5,252 nt of DNA from an uncultured Erysipelotrichaceae bacterium (GTDB lineage Bacteria > Bacillota_I > Bacilli_A > RF39 > UBA660). The notes below the pieces were generated by a model. The model was not told the DNA's origin. It was given only the letters and a program-made list of their open reading frames with translations, and did no database searches. Where the stretch lies: positions 1-5,252 of the forward strand of contig CACZSX010000057.1 of NCBI GenBank assembly GCA_902783915.1. The letters run 5' to 3'. This document shows positions 1 through 4,630 of this stretch, in pieces (the stretch's first letter is position 1; each line of letters opens with the position of its first letter). Position numbers and translations under genes: made by a program.

Positions 1-6
1 GGCACA

Positions 7-83
7 TGGTGGAGGATATAGGACTCGGACCTATGACCCCCTGCTTGTAAGGCAGGTGCTCTAACCAACTGAGCTAATCCTCC
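7..83 (-). tRNA. tRNA-Val (anticodon UAC), CCA encoded
   Basis: Read on the minus strand this folds as a complete 77-nt cloverleaf. The acceptor stem is GGAGGAT/ATCCTCC, the D-arm GCTC/GAGC with G18G19 in the loop, the anticodon stem CCTGC/GCAGG, the variable loop GGGTC, and the T-stem ATAGG/CCTAT. The anticodon loop CTTACAA gives anticodon UAC, which decodes GUA (valine) and other GUN codons by wobble. The discriminator is A and the CCA tail is encoded (positions 9-7). The T-loop reads TCCGAGT where TTCGAGT is expected, so position 55 (base 28) is C instead of the near-universal U. All stems are fully paired, so this is not an obviously decayed gene. Only six bases remain beyond the CCA, so I cannot tell whether more tRNA genes follow. 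Confidence 0.95.
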
Positions 84-105
84 AAAATCTCAATTGACGT
101 ATACT

Positions 106-135
106 AATATATCATTTTATTTATAAAATTGTCAA
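106..135 (-). promoter_or_regulatory. Promoter of the tRNA-Val gene
   Basis: On the minus strand a perfect -35 TTGACA (135-130) is followed after 18 bp by TATATT (111-106); ATATAT one base earlier would give a 17-bp spacer. The predicted transcription start is near 99, leaving a leader of about 16 nt before the mature tRNA at 83. The -35 begins three bases after the stop codon of the S1-domain gene. A consensus -35 suits a stable-RNA promoter. The spacer holds one copy of a 13-bp AT motif found at two other promoters. Confidence 0.7.
117..129 (-). repeat. 13-bp AT motif, copy 1 (tRNA promoter spacer)
   Basis: ATTTTATAAATAA reads on the minus strand directly after the -35 of the tRNA promoter. 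Exact copies lie at 555-567 and 1764-1776. Its core TTTATAAA is palindromic, and the core centre is 12.5 bp upstream of the first base of the -10. The match is seen directly; a function is only inferred, because AT-rich spacers produce such matches by chance fairly easily. Confidence 0.4.
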
Positions 136-137
136 TA

Positions 138-494
138 CTATAATTTCATTTCGTTAAGTTTTTTTAATACCCAATCATCTAAGTTATCTTTCAATATCTC
201 AAAACCACTTCCAGTTTCTTTAATCTTAGATTTATTAGATTTCTTACTTATTCTATAATCTATATCTTTAATTGATAATTTAACATGATTTGTTTTCTCA
301 TCAACTTCAATAACTTTTACATATATTGTTTCTCCTACTTCACCAAAATATGAAGGATCTCTAACAAAATCATTTGATATTTCAGATATATGTATAAGAC
401 CACTATAGAAATTATCTAAACTAACAAAAATACCATATTTTTCAACCCCCGTTATATTCCCTTTTACTATCTTTCCTACTTTATATTGACCCAT
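138..494 (-). CDS. yugI: S1 RNA-binding domain protein, YugI/CvfD (GSP13) family
   Basis: A 118-residue protein: one S1 (OB-fold) domain at about residues 4-78, a lysine-rich linker (about 79-97), and a short amphipathic tail containing GFEILKDNLDDWVLKKL. S1 hallmarks include VGKIVKGNITGVEKYGIFV near the start, GLIHISEIS in the middle, and VKLSIKDID at the end of the fold. One S1 domain plus a basic linker and a GF...L...L..W tail is the architecture of B. subtilis YugI (general stress protein 13) and CvfD of streptococci and Listeria, which bind RNA or the ribosome and act post-transcriptionally. I chose the ATG at 494-492, with GAGGTG six bases upstream. A GTG at 503-501 is in frame but lies inside that Shine-Dalgarno, and starting there would add three residues that the family does not need. 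The stop is TAG. The gene is transcribed divergently from the NifU-type gene. Confidence 0.85.
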   Translation of the reverse strand: MGQYKVGKIVKGNITGVEKYGIFVSLDNFYSGLIHISEISNDFVRDPSYFGEVGETIYVKVIEVDEKTNHVKLSIKDIDYRISKKSNKSKIKETGSGFEILKDNLDDWVLKKLNEMKL

Positions 495-500
495 AAAGGA

Positions 501-506
501 CACCTC
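501..506 (-). promoter_or_regulatory. Ribosome binding site that sets the start of the S1-domain gene
   Basis: GAGGTG (506-501 on the minus strand) sits six bases before the ATG at 494. Its last three bases form an in-frame GTG that an automatic caller may take as the start. The match to the 16S anti-Shine-Dalgarno sequence and the spacing favour the ATG. Confidence 0.7.
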
Positions 507-512
507 AATGTA

Positions 513-542
513 ATTATATCATTAATTGCTTATTTTGTCCAA
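513..542 (-). promoter_or_regulatory. Promoter of the S1-domain gene (extended -10)
   Basis: On the minus strand TTGGAC (542-537) and a perfect TATAAT (518-513) are 18 bp apart; TGGACA with 17 bp is an equally good reading. TGA directly before TATAAT gives an extended -10. The predicted start is near 506, so the mRNA would begin at or next to the Shine-Dalgarno and have only about 12 nt before the ATG. The -35 is five bases from the -35 of the divergent nifU-type promoter. Confidence 0.65.
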
Positions 543-550
543 ATTGATTT

Positions 551-569
551 ACTTATTTTATAAATAAGT
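551..569. repeat. Inverted repeat in the nifU-type promoter spacer
   Basis: Arms ACTTATTT (551-558) and AAATAAGT (562-569) are perfect 8-bp inverted copies around a 3-bp centre. The repeat overlaps the end of the -35 and ends one base before the -10, a position where a repressor could act. Such palindromes arise readily in AT-rich DNA, so operator function is a weak inference. Confidence 0.35.
555..567 (+). repeat. 13-bp AT motif, copy 2 (nifU-type promoter spacer)
   Basis: ATTTTATAAATAA lies between the -35 and -10 of the nifU-type promoter, three bases before TATAAT. It is identical to the copies at 117-129 and 1764-1776. It makes up most of the inverted repeat at 551-569. Functional meaning is unproven. 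Confidence 0.4.
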
Positions 570-582
570 GTATAATTTTTCT

Positions 583-590
583 GGAAGTGA
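583..590 (+). promoter_or_regulatory. Ribosome binding site that sets the start of the NifU-type gene
   Basis: GGAAGTGA matches the ideal GGAGGTGA at seven of eight bases and lies five bases before the ATG at 596. The embedded GTG (587-589) is in frame with the gene but belongs to the ribosome binding site, so the three extra codons it would add (Met-Lys-Ile) are probably not translated. Confidence 0.65.
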
Positions 591-595
591 AGATT

Positions 596-832
596 ATGGA
601 TAAAAACAATATCGAAGAAAAAATAATAGAGATATTAAATAAAATTAAACCATTTTTAAATAATGATGGCGGAGATGTAGAATTTGTAAAATTTGAAGAT
701 GGTATAGTATATGTAAAATTACTTGGTGCATGTGCTGATTGTGCACTTGCAGATAATACTATCAAAGATATGGTTGAGTATACTTTAACATTTGAAATAC
801 CTGAAGTTAAAGAAGTTATTAATGTAGTTTAA
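596..832 (+). CDS. yutI: NifU C-terminal domain (Nfu/YutI-type) Fe-S scaffold protein
   Basis: This 78-residue protein is a stand-alone Nfu domain, the usual size for the Bacillus YutI type. These proteins bind a labile Fe-S cluster through a CxxC pair, usually shared between two monomers, and pass it to apo-enzymes in the cytosol. Visible hallmarks are an N-terminal helix, KIKPFLNNDGGDVEFV (residues 17-31), the strand GIVYVKLLGAC, and Cys46-Ala-Asp-Cys49, followed by TIKDMVEYTL and PEVKEV near the end. The family often has a CPxS-like sequence at the second cysteine; here it is CALAD, but both cluster ligands are present. The start is the ATG preceded by GGAAGTGA. The stop is TAA. Its last 14 bases overlap the 3' end of the convergent gene, and its likely terminator lies inside that gene. 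Confidence 0.92.
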   Translation: MDKNNIEEKIIEILNKIKPFLNNDGGDVEFVKFEDGIVYVKLLGACADCALADNTIKDMVEYTLTFEIPEVKEVINVV

Positions 833-1733
833 CTTCTATCCAACCAATGGTTTGAATATTAAACCTTTTTATTAATAAACCAATAAAATTCTCTAATGAA
901 GAGGATTTTTTTATTATACATTCTATCTTATTTTCGTTTACATTATTGTACACTATATCTTCAAACATATCAAAAAAATATGATGGGAATAACAATCTAG
1001 ATATAAATAATGATGAATTTAATTTATCAAAATAATATTTATTAAATAATTTATTTATAACCAATGATATATTATTTGTATTAAAAAAAACAGACTTTAT
1101 GTATTCAGATAAATCCCTAACTTTATAATCAATTACCAAATTTAATGGATTATATAAATCAAATAATGTAGAATTATAATTTATTCTTTTATGGCAAACA
1201 CCTATTTCTATATTCCCATTATAAGTTGGTACAATACTTTTAAAATATTGTATAGCATTCTCTCCTAATCCTATATAATAATCAATTATATTATATAGAA
1301 CAGGATATTTTTTTAAAATATGTACCATTTGATATTCAAGGTAATCTATCTTTGATTCCCATAAATTTGACCAATTTACTCTATTTAAAATATTATTTTT
1401 ATTAAACTTTATTTTTAATTCATTTAGCATAAAAATAATATCATCTATATTCACTATTTTAGTATCATTAATAAAAACTCTTAATAAAATATAATTTTTA
1501 TTATTATGCAAAGTTAATACTTTTTTAAATTTATTGAGTATTATTTCATGCACTAAAGAACCATTATTAATCATATATTTATTTAAAGATACTAGTTCGT
1601 CTAATTCACTAATATCTCTATCATATGGCATAAAATAATATTTTTCATTTTCAAAGTAAAACATATATTTATTATCATATTCATTAATATTTAAAGGATA
1701 TAAATTATAATAATAGTTAATAAAATCTATCAT
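819..1733 (-). CDS. Hypothetical protein, probable distant YutH/CotS-type kinase-fold protein
   Basis: I do not firmly recognise this 304-residue protein. It is cytosolic-looking, with no signal peptide or convincing membrane helix, and very rich in Asn (42) and Tyr (28). Several patches recall the spore-coat-associated YutH/CotS family, which shares the aminoglycoside-phosphotransferase fold: NWSNLWESKIDYLEYQ (120-135), YYIGLGENAIQY (152-163), GVCHKRINYN (178-187) and LVIDYKVRDLSEYIK (199-213). The last two occupy the places of the HGD....N catalytic loop and the metal-binding Asp plus RDL of active family members. Here the catalytic Asp position is Arg183, while Asp202 is kept. If the family is right, the protein is probably not an active kinase. 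The start is an ATG with GGTGAT four bases upstream, and the stop is TAA. Sporulation cannot be judged from this window. A lineage-specific protein of other function remains possible. Confidence 0.5.
   Translation of the reverse strand: MIDFINYYYNLYPLNINEYDNKYMFYFENEKYYFMPYDRDISELDELVSLNKYMINNGSLVHEIILNKFKKVLTLHNNKNYILLRVFINDTKIVNIDDIIFMLNELKIKFNKNNILNRVNWSNLWESKIDYLEYQMVHILKKYPVLYNIIDYYIGLGENAIQYFKSIVPTYNGNIEIGVCHKRINYNSTLFDLYNPLNLVIDYKVRDLSEYIKSVFFNTNNISLVINKLFNKYYFDKLNSSLFISRLLFPSYFFDMFEDIVYNNVNENKIECIIKKSSSLENFIGLLIKRFNIQTIGWIEVKLH
849..870 (+). terminator. Intrinsic terminator of the NifU-type gene, inside the opposing gene
   Basis: GGTTTGA (849-855) pairs with TTAAACC (859-865), with one G-U pair and a 3-base ATA loop, followed by TTTTTATT. 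It starts 17 bases after the nifU-type stop codon, the expected place for a terminator. The same bases encode residues KRFNIQT near the C-terminus of the convergent gene. The stem is short but has two terminal G-C pairs at its base and a clear T tract. Confidence 0.55.
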
Positions 1734-1751
1734 AATATCACCAGTATTCTA

Positions 1752-1780
1752 ATTATATATATGATTTTATAAATAAAAAA
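1752..1780 (-). promoter_or_regulatory. Candidate promoter of the YutH-like gene
   Basis: A perfect TATAAT lies at 1757-1752 on the minus strand, with transcription predicted near 1745 and about 11 nt of leader. The -35 position 17 bp upstream is TTTTTT, which is part of the rny terminator T tract, so the -35 is poor. The promoter may be weak or depend on other factors. Confidence 0.45.
1764..1776 (+). repeat. 13-bp AT motif, copy 3 (upstream of the YutH-like gene)
   Basis: ATTTTATAAATAA is on the plus strand, opposite to the gene it precedes, between the rny terminator T tract and the TATAAT of the YutH-like gene. Its palindromic core is centred 12.5 bp upstream of the -10, as in the tRNA promoter. 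It is identical to 117-129 and 555-567. Confidence 0.4.
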
Positions 1781-1803
1781 AGAAGCATTATTTTGCTTCT
1801 TCT
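1775..1803 (-). terminator. Intrinsic terminator of rny with the stop codon in its loop
   Basis: On the minus strand AGAAGCA pairs with TGCTTCT (7 bp, extendable to 10 with one G-U pair), followed by a run of seven T. The 6-base loop is exactly the last Lys codon plus the TAA stop, so the rising arm of the hairpin is coding sequence. It separates rny from the YutH-like gene. Confidence 0.75.
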
Positions 1804-3341
1804 ACAGCCCTTGTTTCTCTTACAACAGTTACTTTTACAGTACCAGGATATTGCATTTCTGCTTCTATTCTATTTTTAATATCGCGAGCCAATTTAAAAC
1901 TCTTCATATCATCAATTTCTTCTGGTTTAACTATTACTCTTAATTCTCTACCAGCCTGTATTGCATACGACTTATCAATGCCATCAAAACTATTTGCTAT
2001 TTCTTCTAATTGTTGTAATCTCTTAATATAGTTCTCAATAGAATCATTTCTAGCACCAGGTCTACTTGCAGATAAAGCATCTGCTATAGCAACTATAACT
2101 GATATTAATGATGTTGCTTCTGTATCACCATGATGTGATTCAATAGCATTTATTACTACTTTATCTTCATGATATTTCTTTGCTAAATCTACTCCTATTT
2201 CTACATGGCTTCCTTCTGTTTCAAAATCTATTGCTTTACCTATATCATGTAATAAACCTGCTCTTTTAGCAAGAGTAACATTCTCACCTATTTCAGCAGC
2301 TATAATACCTGATAAATGAGCCACTTCTTTTGAATGTTGTAATGCATTTTGACCATAACTAGTTCTAAAATATAATTTACCTAATACTTCTACTAATTCT
2401 GGTGCAATCTTAGATAAACCAAGTTCAAATGCTGCCTGATTACCATATTCAATAATCTTTTGATTAAATTCTTTACAAGTTTTATCATATAATTCTTCAA
2501 TTCTAGCTGGATGTATCCTACCATCTTTAATTAGAGTATCAATAGTTTGTTTTGCTATTTCTCTTCTTAAAGGATCAAAACTTGATAGAACTATTGCTTC
2601 TGGAGTATCATCAATAATTAAATCTACTCCTGTAACAGCTTCTATAGTCCTTATATTTCTTCCTTCACGGCCAATTATTCTACCCTTCATATCATCATTA
2701 GGTAGACTTACAACTGAAACTGTTTTTTCATTAGTAACATCTGAAGCATACTTCTGCATTGTCATAACAAGCATATCTTTTGCTTTCCTATCAATTTCAA
2801 GCTTAGCTTCATTTTCTCTTTCTTTAATCATAGAAGTAATTTCAACTTCTAAATCTGATTCAACACGTTTCATAATCATATCACGTGCTTTTTCCTTAGA
2901 AAAGCCAGAAATACTCTCTAACATTTCCAATTCTTTTCTTTTCAATTCTTCCATTTCTTCTTCTGCTTTTTGGATTTCTTTTTGTTTTAAAACAAGAGAA
3001 CTATCTCTTTCTTCTAACATTTTATCTCTATTTTGTAGGATTTCATCTCTCTTATCAAGATTTTTTTCTCTTTGCAAAAGTTTATCCTCTAAAACAGTAA
3101 TTTCTTGTTTTCTTTCTTTTATTTCTCTTTCAGTCTCTAATTTTAATTTATGACTCTCTTCTTTTAATTCGAGTATAGAATCTCTTTTAACTTTTTCTGC
3201 ATCCTTTTTTGCTTTTTCTATAATATCATCAGCTTTTTTTGAAGCACTATTTGATTTAGAATTATTATATACAAGTACAGATGCTGCACCTACTCCTAAT
3301 CCAATTACAGAGGTTAAAATGGAAACAATAATACCTTCCAT
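1788..3341 (-). CDS. rny: Ribonuclease Y
   Basis: A full-length RNase Y of 517 residues, close to the roughly 520 of B. subtilis. It is the membrane-anchored endoribonuclease that initiates mRNA decay and scaffolds degradosome-like contacts in Bacillota. Domains in order: a membrane anchor (about 3-25), a long charged coiled coil (about 35-190), a KH RNA-binding domain with GRIIGREGRN at 220-229, and an HD domain. The HD domain shows LQHS (His336), LLHDIGKA (His365-Asp366), ESHHGD (His403-His404) and IADALSASRPGARND (419-433). The C-terminus VVRETRAVEEAK is also family-typical. The start has a strong AAGGAGG four bases upstream, identical in context to that of pgsA. A promoter in the 93-bp gap after recA and a terminator at the stop codon suggest a single-gene transcript. 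Position next to recA is conserved in Bacilli. Confidence 0.98.
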   Translation of the reverse strand: MEGIIVSILTSVIGLGVGAASVLVYNNSKSNSASKKADDIIEKAKKDAEKVKRDSILELKEESHKLKLETEREIKERKQEITVLEDKLLQREKNLDKRDEILQNRDKMLEERDSSLVLKQKEIQKAEEEMEELKRKELEMLESISGFSKEKARDMIMKRVESDLEVEITSMIKERENEAKLEIDRKAKDMLVMTMQKYASDVTNEKTVSVVSLPNDDMKGRIIGREGRNIRTIEAVTGVDLIIDDTPEAIVLSSFDPLRREIAKQTIDTLIKDGRIHPARIEELYDKTCKEFNQKIIEYGNQAAFELGLSKIAPELVEVLGKLYFRTSYGQNALQHSKEVAHLSGIIAAEIGENVTLAKRAGLLHDIGKAIDFETEGSHVEIGVDLAKKYHEDKVVINAIESHHGDTEATSLISVIVAIADALSASRPGARNDSIENYIKRLQQLEEIANSFDGIDKSYAIQAGRELRVIVKPEEIDDMKSFKLARDIKNRIEAEMQYPGTVKVTVVRETRAVEEAK

Positions 3342-3376
3342 ACTTCCTCCTTAACGTATCATAAATATACAATTCT

Positions 3377-3405
3377 ATTGTAAAGTTGATTTTAAATAAA
3401 GTCAA
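3377..3405 (-). promoter_or_regulatory. Promoter of rny
   Basis: On the minus strand TTGACT (3405-3400) and TACAAT (3382-3377) are 17 bp apart. Each differs from consensus at one base. The predicted start near 3370 leaves a 28-30 nt leader with AAGGAGG close to the ATG. Confidence 0.7.
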
Positions 3406-3420
3406 GCAAAAATACTTTAT

Positions 3421-3453
3421 AAAAAAAGAAACTATTATTCTGTTTCTTTCTTT
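3421..3453 (-). terminator. Intrinsic terminator of recA with the stop codon in its loop
   Basis: On the minus strand AAAGAAAC (3449-3442) pairs perfectly with GTTTCTTT (3432-3425), extendable to about 12 bp through a G-U and three A-U pairs. Seven T lie at 3427-3421. The TAA stop is within the 9-base loop, and the rising arm encodes the Lys-rich C-terminus. The stem has only two G-C pairs, so termination may be partial. Confidence 0.55.
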
Positions 3454-4466
3454 TTATTATTTTTTTTTGAAATCCCATAATACTCTCTAACTTTTTCATA
3501 TATTTCGTTACATAGAGCTGTATTCTCCTTAAATAATAATTTTACATTTTCTTTACCTTGACCAATTTTTTCACCATTATAAGAATACCATGCACCACTC
3601 TTATTAATTATATTAGCATCACTTGCCAAATCAACAAGTTCTCCTTCTTTACTTACTCCTTCACCATACATTATATCAACTGTTGCAGTTTTAAATGGAG
3701 GTGCCACTTTATTCTTTACAACCTTTATAACAGTTCTATTACCAACTACAGAATCACCTACTTTAATTTGTTCTGCTCTTCTTACATCTAATCTAATAGA
3801 AGAATAGAATTTTAATGCTCTTCCCCCTGGAGTAGTTTCAGGATTACCAAACATAACTCCAACTTTTTCTCTTAATTGATTAATAAATATTACTATAGTA
3901 TTAGTCTTATTTATTGTACCAGATAACTTACGTAATGCTTGAGACATTAGTCTTGCTTGTAAACCAACATGAGAATCGCCCATTTCTCCTTCTATTTCAG
4001 CTTGTGGAACAAGTGCTGCTACTGAATCAATTACAACTATACTTATTGCATGACTTTTAACTAATGCGTCACATATTTCTAAAGCTTGTTCTCCTGTATC
4101 TGGTTGAGATAATAATAAATTATCAATATTTACTCCCAATTTTTTAGCATATATTGGATCTAGTGCATGCTCTGCATCTATAAATGCAGCCCTTCCACCA
4201 TTCTTTTGAACTTCTGCTATTGCATGCAATGCAAAAGTTGTTTTACCACTTGACTCAGGTCCATATATTTCTATTATTCTTCCTTTTGGATATCCACCTA
4301 CACCTAACGCTATATCTAGTGCTATTGAACCAGTACTAGATACATCTATTTCTACTCCTTCGTGACTTCCTAGTCTCATTATTGCACCTTTACCAAATTG
4401 CTTTTCTATATCTGCTAAAACTTGATCTAACATTTTATCCTTATCTAATTCTTTTTCTTTTGTCAT
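3435..4466 (-). CDS. recA: Recombinase RecA
   Basis: Complete RecA (343 residues; B. subtilis has about 348), the ATPase that coats single-stranded DNA, drives strand exchange and stimulates LexA self-cleavage. Visible features: Walker A GPESSGKT (69-76), catalytic Glu99 in DAEHALD, Walker B VVIDSVAAL (144-152), loop L1 region EIEGEMGDSHVG (157-168), and loop L2 MFGNPETTPGGRALKF (205-220). The C-terminal tail, KKNNKKKETE, is lysine-rich, whereas many RecA proteins end in an acidic tail. The ATG has GAGGAGG five bases upstream. A near-consensus LexA box lies just upstream of the promoter -35, so SOS induction is expected. No cinA lies between pgsA and recA, unlike in many Bacilli. A run of nine A in the coding strand (3468-3460) falls in the tail. 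Confidence 0.99.
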   Translation of the reverse strand: MTKEKELDKDKMLDQVLADIEKQFGKGAIMRLGSHEGVEIDVSSTGSIALDIALGVGGYPKGRIIEIYGPESSGKTTFALHAIAEVQKNGGRAAFIDAEHALDPIYAKKLGVNIDNLLLSQPDTGEQALEICDALVKSHAISIVVIDSVAALVPQAEIEGEMGDSHVGLQARLMSQALRKLSGTINKTNTIVIFINQLREKVGVMFGNPETTPGGRALKFYSSIRLDVRRAEQIKVGDSVVGNRTVIKVVKNKVAPPFKTATVDIMYGEGVSKEGELVDLASDANIINKSGAWYSYNGEKIGQGKENVKLLFKENTALCNEIYEKVREYYGISKKNNKKKETE

Positions 4467-4495
4467 GATGTCCTCCTCTATTTATCATCAATTTA

Positions 4496-4524
4496 ATTTT
4501 ACTATACTTTTTCAAAATAATCAA
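4496..4524 (-). promoter_or_regulatory. recA: Promoter of recA
   Basis: On the minus strand TTGATT (4524-4519) and TAAAAT (4501-4496) are exactly 17 bp apart. The predicted start near 4489 gives a leader of about 23 nt containing GAGGAGG. It lies between the LexA box and the ATG. Confidence 0.65.
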
Positions 4525-4533
4525 TACTTTTTT

Positions 4534-4547
4534 CGAACATTTGTTTG
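4534..4547. promoter_or_regulatory. LexA (DinR) SOS box upstream of recA
   Basis: CGAACATTTGTTTG matches the Bacillus SOS-box consensus CGAACRNRYGTTYG at 13 of 14 positions. It ends 9 bp upstream of the recA -35, centred about 52 bp before the predicted start. LexA bound here would repress recA until DNA damage activates RecA-stimulated LexA cleavage. The family role is established; binding here is inferred from sequence. Confidence 0.85.
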
Positions 4548-4551
4548 AAAT

Positions 4552-4565
4552 ACTGCAAATGTTTG
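4552..4565. promoter_or_regulatory. Possible second, degenerate LexA half-site
   Basis: The right half CAAATGTTTG fits the SOS consensus fully, but the left four bases (ACTG) do not, giving 10 of 14. It is centred 18 bp from the strong box. With the left half of that box (4534-4543) it forms a 9-of-10 inverted repeat separated by 12 bp. This may be a weak cooperative site or chance. Confidence 0.3.
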
Positions 4566-4570
4566 GTTAC

Positions 4571-4613
4571 AAAAAAAGAGAAATCTTATTACAAAATACT
4601 AATTTCTCTTTTT
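4571..4613 (-). terminator. Intrinsic terminator of pgsA
   Basis: On the minus strand AAAAAGAGAAAT (4613-4602) pairs perfectly over 12 bp with ATTTCTCTTTTT (4584-4573), followed by two more T. The loop is 17 bases. It begins 17 bases after the pgsA stop codon. Its A-rich and T-rich flanks would also allow function on the plus strand, but no plus-strand gene ends nearby. It separates pgsA from recA. Confidence 0.75.
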
Positions 4614-4630
4614 ATTCTTTTACAATTTAA

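Larger units (their letters stand above)
548..576 (+). promoter_or_regulatory. Promoter of the NifU-type gene
   Basis: TTTACT (548-553) and a perfect TATAAT (571-576) are separated by 17 bp. TTGATT at 544-549 is a better hexamer, but its 21-bp spacer is too long. Transcription would start near 583, giving a leader of about 13 nt that is almost entirely Shine-Dalgarno. The spacer contains an inverted repeat and a copy of the 13-bp AT motif. Confidence 0.6.

Noticed and set aside
1..6. Possible next tRNA of a cluster after the Val gene
   Set aside because: Only six bases are available, too few to identify anything.
94..127. Plus-strand TTGACG plus TATAAA as a promoter between the tRNA and the S1-domain gene
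   Set aside because: The spacing is 22 bp and no plus-strand gene follows until 596; it is probably fortuitous in AT-rich DNA.
504..595. Riboswitch or structured leader in the divergent gap
   Set aside because: The predicted leaders are about 12 nt, and the gap is fully occupied by two promoters.
553..765. Minus-strand open frame of 70 codons opposite the nifU-type gene
   Set aside because: It is antisense to a well-supported Nfu-domain gene, has low-complexity Ser/Ile/Phe composition and resembles no family.
783..812. Inverted repeat CTTTAAC/GTTAAAG in the end of the nifU-type gene, considered as a terminator for the convergent gene
   Set aside because: The 16-base loop is long, the 7-bp stem has only two G-C pairs, and no T tract follows on the minus strand.
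3558..3791. Plus-strand open frame of 77 codons
   Set aside because: It lies wholly antisense within recA and its Ile/Thr/Tyr/Cys-rich composition is what reversed recA codons would give.
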